DNA of 64,000 nt from NCBI RefSeq assembly GCF_900166635.1, contig NZ_LT800497.1:3334344-3398343 (forward strand), in the 5' to 3' direction. Of this stretch, positions 25,752 through 33,437 are shown piece after piece. Within the stretch, counting starts at the first letter, position 1; each line of letters begins with the position of its first letter. The notes beneath the pieces were generated by a model. That model searched no databases. It saw only the letters and a program-made list of their open reading frames with translations, and was not told the origin of the DNA. The translations under genes and the position numbers were made by a program. This DNA is from Oceanobacillus timonensis. Lineage in GTDB: Bacteria > Bacillota > Bacilli > Bacillales > Amphibacillaceae.

Positions 25752-25937
25752 ATGGATGATGCAAACTTTATAAGACAGGGGCTTCATTTGCAGGGATTAC
25801 CGTTCTACGAGACAGACATTCCATATATTCAACAAATACGTTACACCATGTATCAGGCTCAAACTTCATTTCATGCATTTCCACATTTAAATATGGAAAT
25901 ACCAATTACAATTGTTGATAAGGAGTTGCTGCTATGA
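25752..25937 (+). CDS. Small partner protein of the amidase (GatC/AtzG-like)
   Basis: A 61-residue protein, MDDANFIRQGLHLQGLPFYE then IPYIQQIRYTMYQAQTSFHA and a PITIVDKELL end. It starts behind GGGAGG and overlaps the amidase ATG by four bases. Size, helical character and place before an amidase-signature gene resemble GatC and AtzG, which bind and stabilise their amidase partners. Sequence similarity to those is low by eye, so the role is inference from context. Confidence 0.6.
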   Translation: MDDANFIRQGLHLQGLPFYETDIPYIQQIRYTMYQAQTSFHAFPHLNMEIPITIVDKELLL

Positions 25938-27325
25938 CAGATATACCCTACTTAACTGCTACAGAACTTGGTCCGTTAATCAGATCACGACAACTATCCC
26001 CCGTAGAATTGACAAAAAATATTTTAAATCGGATTGATAAATTTGATTTGACACTTAGAACGTATATTACCCCGCTTCATGATTCCGCTTTAAAACAAGC
26101 AAGAGAAGCGGAAGAAAATATTATGCGTGGCGAATATAACGGACCGCTCCATGGAATTCCAATCGGTATCAAGGATAATTACTACACAGAAGGGATACGA
26201 ACTACAGTTGGTTCCAAACTTTTTGCCGATTTTACCCCTCGTAAAAATGCAACGACGGTAGAAAAATTGTTAGGTGCAGGAGGAATTATGCTAGGAAAAC
26301 AGAATCTACACGAACTTGCCGCTGGTTCAACTGGTACCAATCCATTCTTTGGTGACACACGAAATCCATGGGACATTCGGTACATGCCAGGTGGGTCAAG
26401 CGGTGGCGGAACTGCTTCCTTAGCAGCTGGGCTGGCAACACTTGCGACTGGAACAGATACATTTGGCTCCATTCGCTTACCCGCAGCAATGTGTGGTGTT
26501 TACGGATTAAAGCCGACCTATGGGCTTGTTAGTACGTATGGTGTTTTCCCCTCAGCAATGTCACTAGATACAGCTGGGCCAATGGCAAGATCCATTTCAG
26601 ATTTGGCCCTCATGCTTCATTATATGGCGGGGTATGACGCAAATGACCCTGTAAGTCTTAAGGTGTCTATACCCGATTATACAGAAAACCTAAATAAAGG
26701 AATTAAAGGAGTAAAAATAGGTATTCCTACGTATTATCTCGAGGGATTAAACCCAGATGTAGAGAAGTTATTCCATCAGGCAATTGCAACACTTAGAAGT
26801 TTAGGGGCTGAAATAAAAGAAATTGTCATTCCTGAATTAGACATGTCAACAGTAACAGGTTATGTAACTGTCACTGGAGAAGCATCTGCTTTACATCACA
26901 AATGGTTACAAACGCATGCAGAGGATTATTCTGCAGACATACGAACCTTCTTTTTAGCCGGGACATTAACGAACACACCACAATACATCCAAGCCCAACA
27001 AGCAAGAAGAAAAATAGTTGAAGGATTTCAGAAAGCCTTTAAGGATGTCGATATATTGCTTGGCCCAACAATTCCTATGATAACCTCCGCATATAGTGAA
27101 CAATGGGTAGATCAAAATTTAGAAGTTATAAGGAGATGTTTGCCTTTTACTGTTCCTGTTAATTTAACCGGTACACCAAGTTTGTCGGTCCCAATGGGCT
27201 TGGACAGCAAAGGCCTCCCATCCGGTATGCAATTTATTGGAAAGCCTCTTTCCGAAAAACTGTTACTTCAGGCAGGAAATGCATGGGAAAGCACGGCACC
27301 ATTACATTTTACTATTCAGAATTAA
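25934..27325 (+). CDS. Amidase signature family hydrolase
   Basis: A 463-residue cytoplasmic amidase. The Ser-cisSer-Lys triad is visible: Lys in GIPIGIKDNYYTEGI (about residue 81), and the serines in MPGGSSGGGTASLAAGLA (about 157) and GTDTFGSIRLPAAMCGVYG (about 181). The usual G-G-S-I-R is G-T-D-T-F-G-S-I-R here. It is closest in look to the GatA/AtzE group but lacks a GatB neighbour, so it is probably a metabolic amidase. It overlaps its small partner by four bases. The substrate is unknown. Confidence 0.9.
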   Translation: MTDIPYLTATELGPLIRSRQLSPVELTKNILNRIDKFDLTLRTYITPLHDSALKQAREAEENIMRGEYNGPLHGIPIGIKDNYYTEGIRTTVGSKLFADFTPRKNATTVEKLLGAGGIMLGKQNLHELAAGSTGTNPFFGDTRNPWDIRYMPGGSSGGGTASLAAGLATLATGTDTFGSIRLPAAMCGVYGLKPTYGLVSTYGVFPSAMSLDTAGPMARSISDLALMLHYMAGYDANDPVSLKVSIPDYTENLNKGIKGVKIGIPTYYLEGLNPDVEKLFHQAIATLRSLGAEIKEIVIPELDMSTVTGYVTVTGEASALHHKWLQTHAEDYSADIRTFFLAGTLTNTPQYIQAQQARRKIVEGFQKAFKDVDILLGPTIPMITSAYSEQWVDQNLEVIRRCLPFTVPVNLTGTPSLSVPMGLDSKGLPSGMQFIGKPLSEKLLLQAGNAWESTAPLHFTIQN

Positions 27326-27456
27326 TTTAATGATAATTTCAACTCTTTTCGAATTCTTAGTGATTGACTTCTTATAGCGGTTCTTCTATCCAGCCACGTT
27401 TCATCATTACTAATTCCATCTTCAATCTTAAGTGCAACCTCCGGAATTAAAGACAC
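27322..27456 (-). other. Short open frame, probable gene remnant
   Basis: A 44-codon minus-strand frame from GTG 27456 reads MSLIPEVALKIEDGISNDET, then WLDRRTAIRSQSLRIRKELK, and ends within the amidase stop. It looks like a real protein tail but has no ribosome binding site or upstream body. I do not recognise it. Confidence 0.3.
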
Positions 27457-27610
27457 ATGTTTTATTCTTAGATCTTAGTTAACAATGATTACGTCATCCA
27501 TCGAAATTCAACAGTGCTTATAAGTGCCTTTTATCTTTCATGCTGAATGTAGCTTTAAAATAAAGTTCGATCTAAAATACCTCACAAATCCTTATATTAC
27601 CGTAAACAGA

Positions 27611-27658
27611 AGAATTCATTTTGAAAAAAAAGATCGATCAAAATGGATTCTTTTTTTT
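27611..27658 (+). terminator. Strong intrinsic terminator
   Basis: AGAATTCATTTTG at 27611-27623 pairs with CAAAATGGATTCT at about 27639-27651 and is followed by eight T. It could end the amidase transcript, 286 bases past the stop. Confidence 0.8.
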
Positions 27659-27741
27659 GTGAAGTATTGTTCAATTTTTATAAAAAAGCTTGATCATTTT
27701 CTTCCTTTGATATTCCACAATAGCGCCCGTTTTCGGAAGAT

Positions 27742-28572
27742 TTATAGTGCTTCGGTTTCAGAAATTAACCCTTTTAAGTTTTCTACAGCTTTATTTGTCT
27801 TATCGCTATCTGTTGAGAGAAAAGAAACAATTTCATCAATACGTTTTTTGTAGTTTATTGGTTTTATCGGAAAATCTTGAATCATGGCTACAGCCTTTTT
27901 TTCATTGATGCAGTACACCTTGTTTTTCGCAAAGATAACTTGATTCAAGCAAGAAATACTTCGAAAACAATGGCCCATCACATATGAAATATCATCTTTA
28001 TTAGCATTGCTCTCCATAAACATCAGGGAAAAAGAAGCTTCAAAAGAAAAGTATTTAACCATCGCTTCTTTAATTTTTTCGGGATAGGGTTCCGTTTTAT
28101 TTTTTAATTCACCTAATGTGTCTTCAGAGTCAGATAAAACATTGCAAATAGCTAATTCCCCCATGTACATGACATTCAAGTAACCATGAGGGTGTCCTGT
28201 TTGATAATGAATGGATACTAGACCTGACAAACAGTCATCAATAACTTTACTGACTCGTTTAATATCACGAAAAATAAGATCTACATGGTAACCCTGTACA
28301 ACTAACCAACCCCCACCATTTATCCATTCACCCCATTCACCTAAGGAAGTGATTAAATGCTCTTTTTTTTCGTCATTAAGATTTAATGCTGATTTTTCGA
28401 TATCATTGGTATTAAAACCTTTTGATTCATCATAGTAAATTCCAATATCTATATCAGAATCCGAACTATGAGTTCCTCTCGCCCGAGATCCACCTAACAC
28501 GATTCCTACCACACCTGGCAGTCCGTCTAGTTCTTCTTTTATGTCTTGAATTATATTATCGACAGTTGCCAT
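27742..28572 (-). CDS. Nucleotidyltransferase-domain protein
   Basis: A 276-residue protein with the pol-beta-type nucleotidyltransferase motif GIVLGGSRARGTHSSDSDID (G-S-x9-D-x-D, metal-binding Asp pair) near residue 25, a third Asp in YHVDLIFRD at about 118, and a helical C-terminal half. Such proteins include aminoglycoside adenylyltransferases and many of unknown substrate. Next to an APH(6)-like kinase gene, a resistance role is possible but not shown. The start is ATG 28572 behind GGAG. 218 bases from the kinase gene, so perhaps separate transcripts. Confidence 0.82.
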   Translation of the reverse strand: MATVDNIIQDIKEELDGLPGVVGIVLGGSRARGTHSSDSDIDIGIYYDESKGFNTNDIEKSALNLNDEKKEHLITSLGEWGEWINGGGWLVVQGYHVDLIFRDIKRVSKVIDDCLSGLVSIHYQTGHPHGYLNVMYMGELAICNVLSDSEDTLGELKNKTEPYPEKIKEAMVKYFSFEASFSLMFMESNANKDDISYVMGHCFRSISCLNQVIFAKNKVYCINEKKAVAMIQDFPIKPINYKKRIDEIVSFLSTDSDKTNKAVENLKGLISETEAL

Positions 28573-28790
28573 TATGTTTCACTCCAAACTTATTCAATAA
28601 TGGTGCGTTTATTTAATACTTTTTTATCAGGAATTTACCCTTTGAACAATGAATATCCATGTCTCTTTTTTATGTCTATTATACTTGTCCATAAATCCAG
28701 CCTCTATAATAAATACGGTTTTTTATAAAAATACCATTTTTCAGCATTGATTTTCAATAACCGAGCAATTTTCTTGAATAAGTAAACCTA

Positions 28791-29741
28791 CTATGAGCTA
28801 TTCTCCTTCCAAGCTTCTGCTACCTTAAGCATTTTATAACCGAATGGCTCCTGACCACTTTTGATTAAAAATAAACCAGTAGAGATCAACTGAATGTATC
28901 CCCATTCCCATATCCCTTGTGTGTCTACGCCAGTTAACTCCCTAAGCAAGGCACAACGTTTTTGACCAATTTCTAAAGGATCTTCTATTAAATCATCGAG
29001 CCACTCACGCATGAGAATGCCTAGGTCATAGGATGGTTCACCTATTAAACCGTCAGGGTCAATCAATTTAAATGAAGGTTGAGGCTTAGTTGAATCTTGA
29101 AGAACATTTCCATGGTGAGCATCACCATGAACTAAAACAGCTGTTGTGAAGTTTATATTGGTTAATCGAGATTCTAAAAAGGTGAGCGATTGATCGATGA
29201 GTGCCTTTGAACATGGCTTTCCAAGGTCTTTCCAGAGTTTTGGAATAAAATTTCTAAACCATTCAATAAGATCATAAATCGATCGTAATTGATGTGGTTG
29301 TTGTATGTTCTTCCATGAATATTTAATCGACGAACAGATGATTTCTATTTCTTCTTGGGTTGAGTATCCCAGTTGATGCAAAGGTGGACCTAAACGTTCC
29401 AATAAGATAGCTCTTTGGCTTATATCTTCTTTGATTAAACGTACATAACCATCCCCATTTGCAATCCGTAAAGCTTCAACTTCTTGCCCAATCACTGAGT
29501 TTCCTTCCATTTGAGGCATCATCACCTTTAGAATGGCATTATCTCCATCTTGGGTTGTAACTTCAGCCACAAAAGCTTCCGATCCTCCTTCAAGTGTTTT
29601 TTTGATATGTATGTCCCATCTTTGTTCCAAATCATGAATTATATCCTTTAAATTATGTAACCATTTTTCACCCTCATAACCCAAGTTTTTCGCTTTTTGT
29701 TGAACAAACTTTGGAACAAGTTCATTTTGTCTACCCATCAT
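28791..29741 (-). CDS. Aminoglycoside phosphotransferase, streptomycin 6-kinase-like
   Basis: A 316-residue kinase of the APH family. Catalytic loop TAVLVHGDAHHGNVLQD (H-G-D-x-H-x-x-N) at about residue 205, metal-binding Asp in FKLIDPDGLIGEPSYDLGIL and the conserved MREWLDDL after it. The arrangement, with N-lobe EAFVAEVTTQDGDNAILKVM, matches the APH(6)/SPH streptomycin and hydroxyurea kinases (PF04655). Family members from soil bacilli are often chromosomal and of uncertain substrate. The start is ATG 29741 behind AAAGGAAAG. A minus-strand terminator lies upstream. Confidence 0.85.
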   Translation of the reverse strand: MMGRQNELVPKFVQQKAKNLGYEGEKWLHNLKDIIHDLEQRWDIHIKKTLEGGSEAFVAEVTTQDGDNAILKVMMPQMEGNSVIGQEVEALRIANGDGYVRLIKEDISQRAILLERLGPPLHQLGYSTQEEIEIICSSIKYSWKNIQQPHQLRSIYDLIEWFRNFIPKLWKDLGKPCSKALIDQSLTFLESRLTNINFTTAVLVHGDAHHGNVLQDSTKPQPSFKLIDPDGLIGEPSYDLGILMREWLDDLIEDPLEIGQKRCALLRELTGVDTQGIWEWGYIQLISTGLFLIKSGQEPFGYKMLKVAEAWKENSS

Positions 29742-29841
29742 CTTTCTTTCCTTTCTTATCTTAAAACATATTAGAACAAATTCCCTGACCTTCTTTAATC
29801 CACTTATCTACATTAGATGTTCTTTTTCTTTTCGCCACAAA

Positions 29842-29876
29842 AACACCCTTTAGACAATCATATCCAAAGGGGTGAA
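29842..29876 (-). terminator. Orphan minus-strand terminator upstream of aph-like gene
   Basis: On the minus strand CACCCCTTT pairs with AAAGGGTG and is followed by TTTTT. No minus-strand gene lies upstream of it now; it may end a lost gene or an element boundary. Confidence 0.6.
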
Positions 29877-29878
29877 GA

Positions 29879-29940
29879 TTCGCAACTTTGTTTTAAACAT
29901 CGCATTTTTTTACAAACGCCGCGACTTTATTTTAAATCTA
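29879..29940. repeat. Short repeat pair CGCRACTTTRTTTTAAA
   Basis: CGCAACTTTGTTTTAAA at about 29881 and CGCGACTTTATTTTAAA at about 29922 are near-identical direct repeats. They resemble, in inverted orientation, the ACTACGATGTTT repeats at 32390-32450 (shared ACAAAC-x-x-CG and TTTAAAT segments). Repeats of this sort occur at IS21-type ends; a remnant is possible. Confidence 0.45.
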
Positions 29941-30122
29941 CACTGAAATAATTTTTACATTAATTCTGGAGAGATTAGAACTTAAATATATCACTTTTTC
30001 ATATGACAAAATATAGATTTTCTAAAATAATAAATGATTTTTTTATAAAAGGACACAATAATTTTTGAAGATTACGATTGCTAATATATTGTCTTTTGGA
30101 CTGATGAAAAGAAGATTGGGAG

Positions 30123-30230
30123 CATAAGTGCAACGGAGACATTCCCTCGAAAAATTGCTTTCCAGCGTATAAGGGGGTCTAAAAAAGCTGCATACACTTT
30201 TAAGACTGTTAACAAATGCTCCGTTTACTA
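30123..30230 (+). repeat. Dispersed repeat, copy B
   Basis: Shares ATAAGTGCAAC, TTGC-x-TTCCAG and the core ATAAGGGGGTCTAA with copy A at 15841-15950. More diverged than copy A. Non-coding. Confidence 0.55.
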
Positions 30231-30714
30231 ATAAACATAAAAAAATAGATGTTTTTACAGAAGGGATAATGAGGGGACATTTCTGTCATGAAGGATATAT
30301 CATTACAATTTCAAATTATGAACGGATGTACGTTTGTCCTGAGATAGATAAATACCTAACAATACGCAGAACAAAAGCAATCAGACTTATGAGGTGAAAA
30401 ACTCAGAAGAATGGTTCCGGCGAGTGATTGTCTTGTTATGAGATTGTTAAAAAATGCCTTTATAAAGCGCTTACTTCCGGGGTTCAACAGGATTCTTTTT
30501 AATTAGGAAACTTATTATCAGCTTTTTACTGGATTCTTTCCGATAAGCCAGGATAGACACCTACCAATCAATTCCATTGATGAGATGGATTCGCTTTATA
30601 TGACGAAGCAAAAGTTCTACGGATAGTTACAGCGTGACAAAACCATAATATAATTATGATATTTTTGATAAACTGGCAAATACTATAATAAATAAGTAAG
30701 AGAAGAGGGATTCT
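30231..30714. other. Intergenic stretch with a decayed reading frame
   Basis: No intact gene. A plus-strand frame ending at about 30627 reads LFTGFFPISQDRHLPINSID and then EMDSLYMTKQKFYG, which looks like a protein C-terminus without its body. I do not recognise it. The stretch before it has many stops in all frames. Confidence 0.35.
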
Positions 30715-31164
30715 ATGGACCATTTAAAAGCACTAGGTATTAAATTTGTTGTTATTGCGGTTGTAGTTTATTCCTTATTCGGTATTCTTTATAATGCTAA
30801 CTTGATGAATTTGTTCTGGATCAGTTTACTTGTTACAGGTATTTCCTACCTTATTGGTGATTTATTTATATTACGAAAATTTGGCAATATTACAGCTACC
30901 ATTGCAGATTTCGGACTAGCATTTGTTTCAATTTGGTTATTAGGAGATTTATTTCTCGCGGAAGGTATGCCTACAATTCTCCTTTCCTTAACGGCTGCTT
31001 TCTTTATTACCTGTGTGGAACCTTTCATTCATGTCTATATACAAAATCGATTTTCGGATGATCATCAAAAAGGGTTTGGAAATGGGAACCGATTACAAAC
31101 CGAATTTGCAAAGGAAATGGATGCACAAATGATCAAAAGTAAAAAAGAACGAAAAGATAAATAA
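30715..31164 (+). CDS. DUF2512 (YndM-like) membrane protein
   Basis: A 149-residue membrane protein with four hydrophobic segments (KFVVIAVVVYSLFGILY, LFWISLLVTGISYLIGDL, IADFGLAFVSIWLLGDLF, ILLSLTAAFFITCVEPFIHV) and a charged C-terminal tail (KSKKERKDK). This is the DUF2512/YndM family of spore-forming bacilli, function unknown. ATG at 30715 behind GAAGAGGG. It is followed 64 bases on by a DUF3231 gene on the same strand, possibly cotranscribed. Confidence 0.85.
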   Translation: MDHLKALGIKFVVIAVVVYSLFGILYNANLMNLFWISLLVTGISYLIGDLFILRKFGNITATIADFGLAFVSIWLLGDLFLAEGMPTILLSLTAAFFITCVEPFIHVYIQNRFSDDHQKGFGNGNRLQTEFAKEMDAQMIKSKKERKDK

Positions 31165-31228
31165 TACTTCAAAAGTTGGACATGCTACCTAAGAATAATC
31201 TTACATGAACTTAATAGGGAGGATATCA

Positions 31229-31738
31229 ATGGGAATTTTAAGCGGAAACCCTAAAGATGAACCGATGCATTACGGAGAAGTTTTTGCAGTATGGAGCTTC
31301 CTGACTACTGCTAAAAGTTTGGTTGCCGGTAACCAAATTCATTTAAACCACGCAGGTGATAAAGATCTGCAGAAATTACTTGACGAGGCTATACAATCTG
31401 GGCAACAAGAGGTTAAACAGCTTGAAGAGCTATTAAAAGAAAATGGAATTGGCTTACCCCCAACTCCGCCAGAACGTCCTAAAGCTAACTTGGAAGATAT
31501 TCCAGTGGGAGCACGTGTTCAAGACATGGAAATAGCAGCTGCCCTGGCTAGTCAAACGGCTGGGGGGTTAGTTGCATGCAGTAAGATAATGGGTGAATCA
31601 ATTCGTGAAGATATTGCGATGATATTTGGACAAATCCATACACAGAAAGCAACATTTGGAGCAAAAGTTCTTAAACTTAATAAGGAAAAAGGGTGGTTGA
31701 TTACTCCGCCTTTACACCAGAATAAGACTGACAATTAA
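31229..31738 (+). CDS. DUF3231 family protein, single-domain
   Basis: A 169-residue helical protein with one DUF3231 unit: HYGEVFAVWSFLTTAKSLVA, ELLKENGIGLPPTPPERPKA and DMEIAAALASQTAGGLVACS. DUF3231 proteins look ferritin-like/coat-F-like and are found in spore formers; function unknown. Two longer two-unit relatives lie at 39228 and 41396. ATG at 31229 has GGGAGG six bases upstream. The product ends in a short hydrophilic tail. Confidence 0.85.
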   Translation: MGILSGNPKDEPMHYGEVFAVWSFLTTAKSLVAGNQIHLNHAGDKDLQKLLDEAIQSGQQEVKQLEELLKENGIGLPPTPPERPKANLEDIPVGARVQDMEIAAALASQTAGGLVACSKIMGESIREDIAMIFGQIHTQKATFGAKVLKLNKEKGWLITPPLHQNKTDN

Positions 31739-31747
31739 ATTATCTAC

Positions 31748-31800
31748 TTAAGAGAGGACAGATTTCTAATTTAAATTCAATTGGGTTTGTTCTCTTTTTA
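31748..31800 (+). terminator. Intrinsic terminator
   Basis: AAGAGAGGACA pairs with TGTTCTCTT across a long loop and is followed by TTTTT. It ends the DUF2512-DUF3231 unit. Confidence 0.65.
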
Positions 31801-32007
31801 AATTTTCATACAGGTTAATTTACCTTACCTCACTATTTATTTTTCCCTAATCAAAAACAAAACTATATACTTGAAACCCGACTTTTCCTTTATAAAATGG
31901 TGTGTCACCAAATATTAAAACAATAATAACAGATAAGATTTTCCTATTTTCGGATATAGAAATCATATCTTAAAAAATGAATAACTTTTGCAAATTGACT
32001 ATTCAAC

Positions 32008-32075
32008 CTAAGGCTTGTACTCCAGAATATAAGGGATTCTAAGGAAGTAAAAATGCTTTCAAAATCTTTTATAGA
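32008..32075 (+). repeat. Dispersed repeat, copy C
   Basis: Shares CTAAGGC, CTTGTACTCCAGA, the core ATAAGGGATTCTAAGGAAG and ATGCTTTCAA with copy A. It lacks the first 20 or so bases of A. Confidence 0.6.
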
Positions 32076-32175
32076 GGAGATGATTAATTTTCTGAATATT
32101 TAATACAAAACTCACTTCTATCTCTTTTTAGATTGCTTTTTGACATTGATTAAATCCGTTTGTCAAATAAAAAAT

Positions 32176-32208
32176 ATAAAAAAAGGACTATCGCACTGTG
32201 AAAGCGAT
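32176..32208 (-). terminator. Orphan minus-strand terminator, possible small RNA end
   Basis: On the minus strand GGCTATCGC pairs with GCGATAGTCC across nine bases and is followed by seven T. A further stem (AAAGGGAAA/TTTCCCTTT) lies 25-50 bases upstream. With no gene before it, the pair could be the 3' end of a small non-coding RNA; no promoter was identified. Confidence 0.6.
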
Positions 32209-32389
32209 AGCCAATCGTCTCCAGGGAACAAAGGGAAAATAATCTTTCCCTTTACATGGATACTGTATGCTCATTATAGCCGATTTATATATTAAAAACA
32301 AGAAAGTTTTTATTTATATGTGATTGATTAATCTTTCTTATTATAAGATTTCGTTCCTGCCATATTAATTTGAAATTGATGATTAAAAT

Positions 32390-32450
32390 AAAACTACGAT
32401 GTTTCTAAAAGATGAAGTATTTAAATCAAAACTACGATGTTTGTAAAAGA
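32390..32450. repeat. 23-base direct repeat pair
   Basis: AAAACTACGATGTTT-C/G-TAAAAGA occurs at 32390-32412 and 32428-32450 (one mismatch), 38 bases apart. Similar, in inverted orientation, to the repeats at 29879-29940. Confidence 0.65.
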
Positions 32451-32729
32451 CAGTGAATTTTCATCCCTCTAGGTATGGTTATCTAAAAAGGTGTTTTTGT
32501 GGCAAAAAGACAAATACAAAAATATACGTATACATCATAATATGGTCTGGACTTGACGATTGCGTATTCAATGGTTCTAAAGTAAAAAAATCAATTTGAT
32601 TATGCTCGGGAAGAAAGCGTTTATGATTAGAAAAAACAATTCCAATAAAATGGCTGGGTACCTGATTCCAAGTAAAACTGGTCACATTTTACCCGGTGTT
32701 CTTTTTCAATTATTGTTAAATATTTTATA

Positions 32730-33310
32730 TCAATAAATAATATAATATTGATTTTTTGCTTTCATCATCGCCCATGATGACTGGAAGGTAGGTCTTGGAA
32801 TTCCATCGCATAGCCTTAATCTTACTGTAGTTAACGAGGTTAAACCACCATCAATATAAAGAAAGCCTTCATCCCGTTTATTTATGAACTCATTGTATAC
32901 AAAAAGATCACCGTTTGTGAAATATTGCGATAAGTAATTTATAGATTCTTCTAATGCTTTAAAACCTATAAATAATTCCTTTTGACTTCTTCTAAAGATG
33001 CCCTTATATCGTCCGGCAGTACGGAGGACACTTTTAACTCAATTAAATCTGATGAGATTTTTTCAAACCTCTGCTCTGCTTTTAAATCAATATTATAGAA
33101 GCTTCCCTTATTCCCTGCTTCACCAGCCAATTCACTTAATAATTCTTCATTGGATTCGATTAAATCAAAGATCTCTTTTTCAAAATCCAAAAATGCCTGT
33201 TTTTCCGGATCATTTCCTGTTTTGGCTATGGAAATGACAGGAGGAAAGAAAATAAAGGAAAAGATCATTAACAGTATGATTACACATTTAGCTGCCCAAT
33301 AAAACATCAT
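32730..33310 (-). pseudogene. Frameshifted exported protein, unknown family
   Basis: The first 114 codons give a signal peptide or membrane anchor (CVIILLMIFSFIFFPPVIS) and an acidic helical region to IRASLEE, where the frame ends a few codons later at 32966. A different frame picks up at once with SQKELFIGFKALEESINYLS and DLFVYNEFINKRDEGFLYID and runs to a stop at 32730. Together this would be a secreted or anchored protein of about 190 residues, broken by one indel near 32985. I do not recognise the family. The start at ATG 33310 has GAAAGGAAG upstream. Confidence 0.65.
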
Positions 33311-33437
33311 TATTTGACTTCCTTTCGTTTAATTAACTACAAAAGTTCTCCATGTTTATATGTTTGTTTCCCCCGTTCATAACTAATAAAATACTGGAAA
33401 AAATACGTTAAATGGTTCTCTTTGCCAGCATGTCTGT

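Larger units (their letters stand above)
31801..32729. other. Long stretch without an intact gene
   Basis: No credible coding sequence. It holds dispersed repeat copy C (32008-32075), a minus-strand terminator (32176-32208), a second AAAGGGAAA/TTTCCCTTT stem at about 32232-32256 and the 23-base direct repeat pair at 32390-32450. A 68-codon minus-strand frame at 32479-32685 has no ribosome binding site or family similarity. Confidence 0.6.

Noticed and set aside
32390..32450. CRISPR-like direct repeat pair
   Set aside because: Only two copies with a 15-base spacer and no cas genes anywhere in the window.
32479..32685. Minus-strand 68-codon open frame
   Set aside because: No ribosome binding site, no family similarity, and a residue mix typical of chance AT-rich frames.
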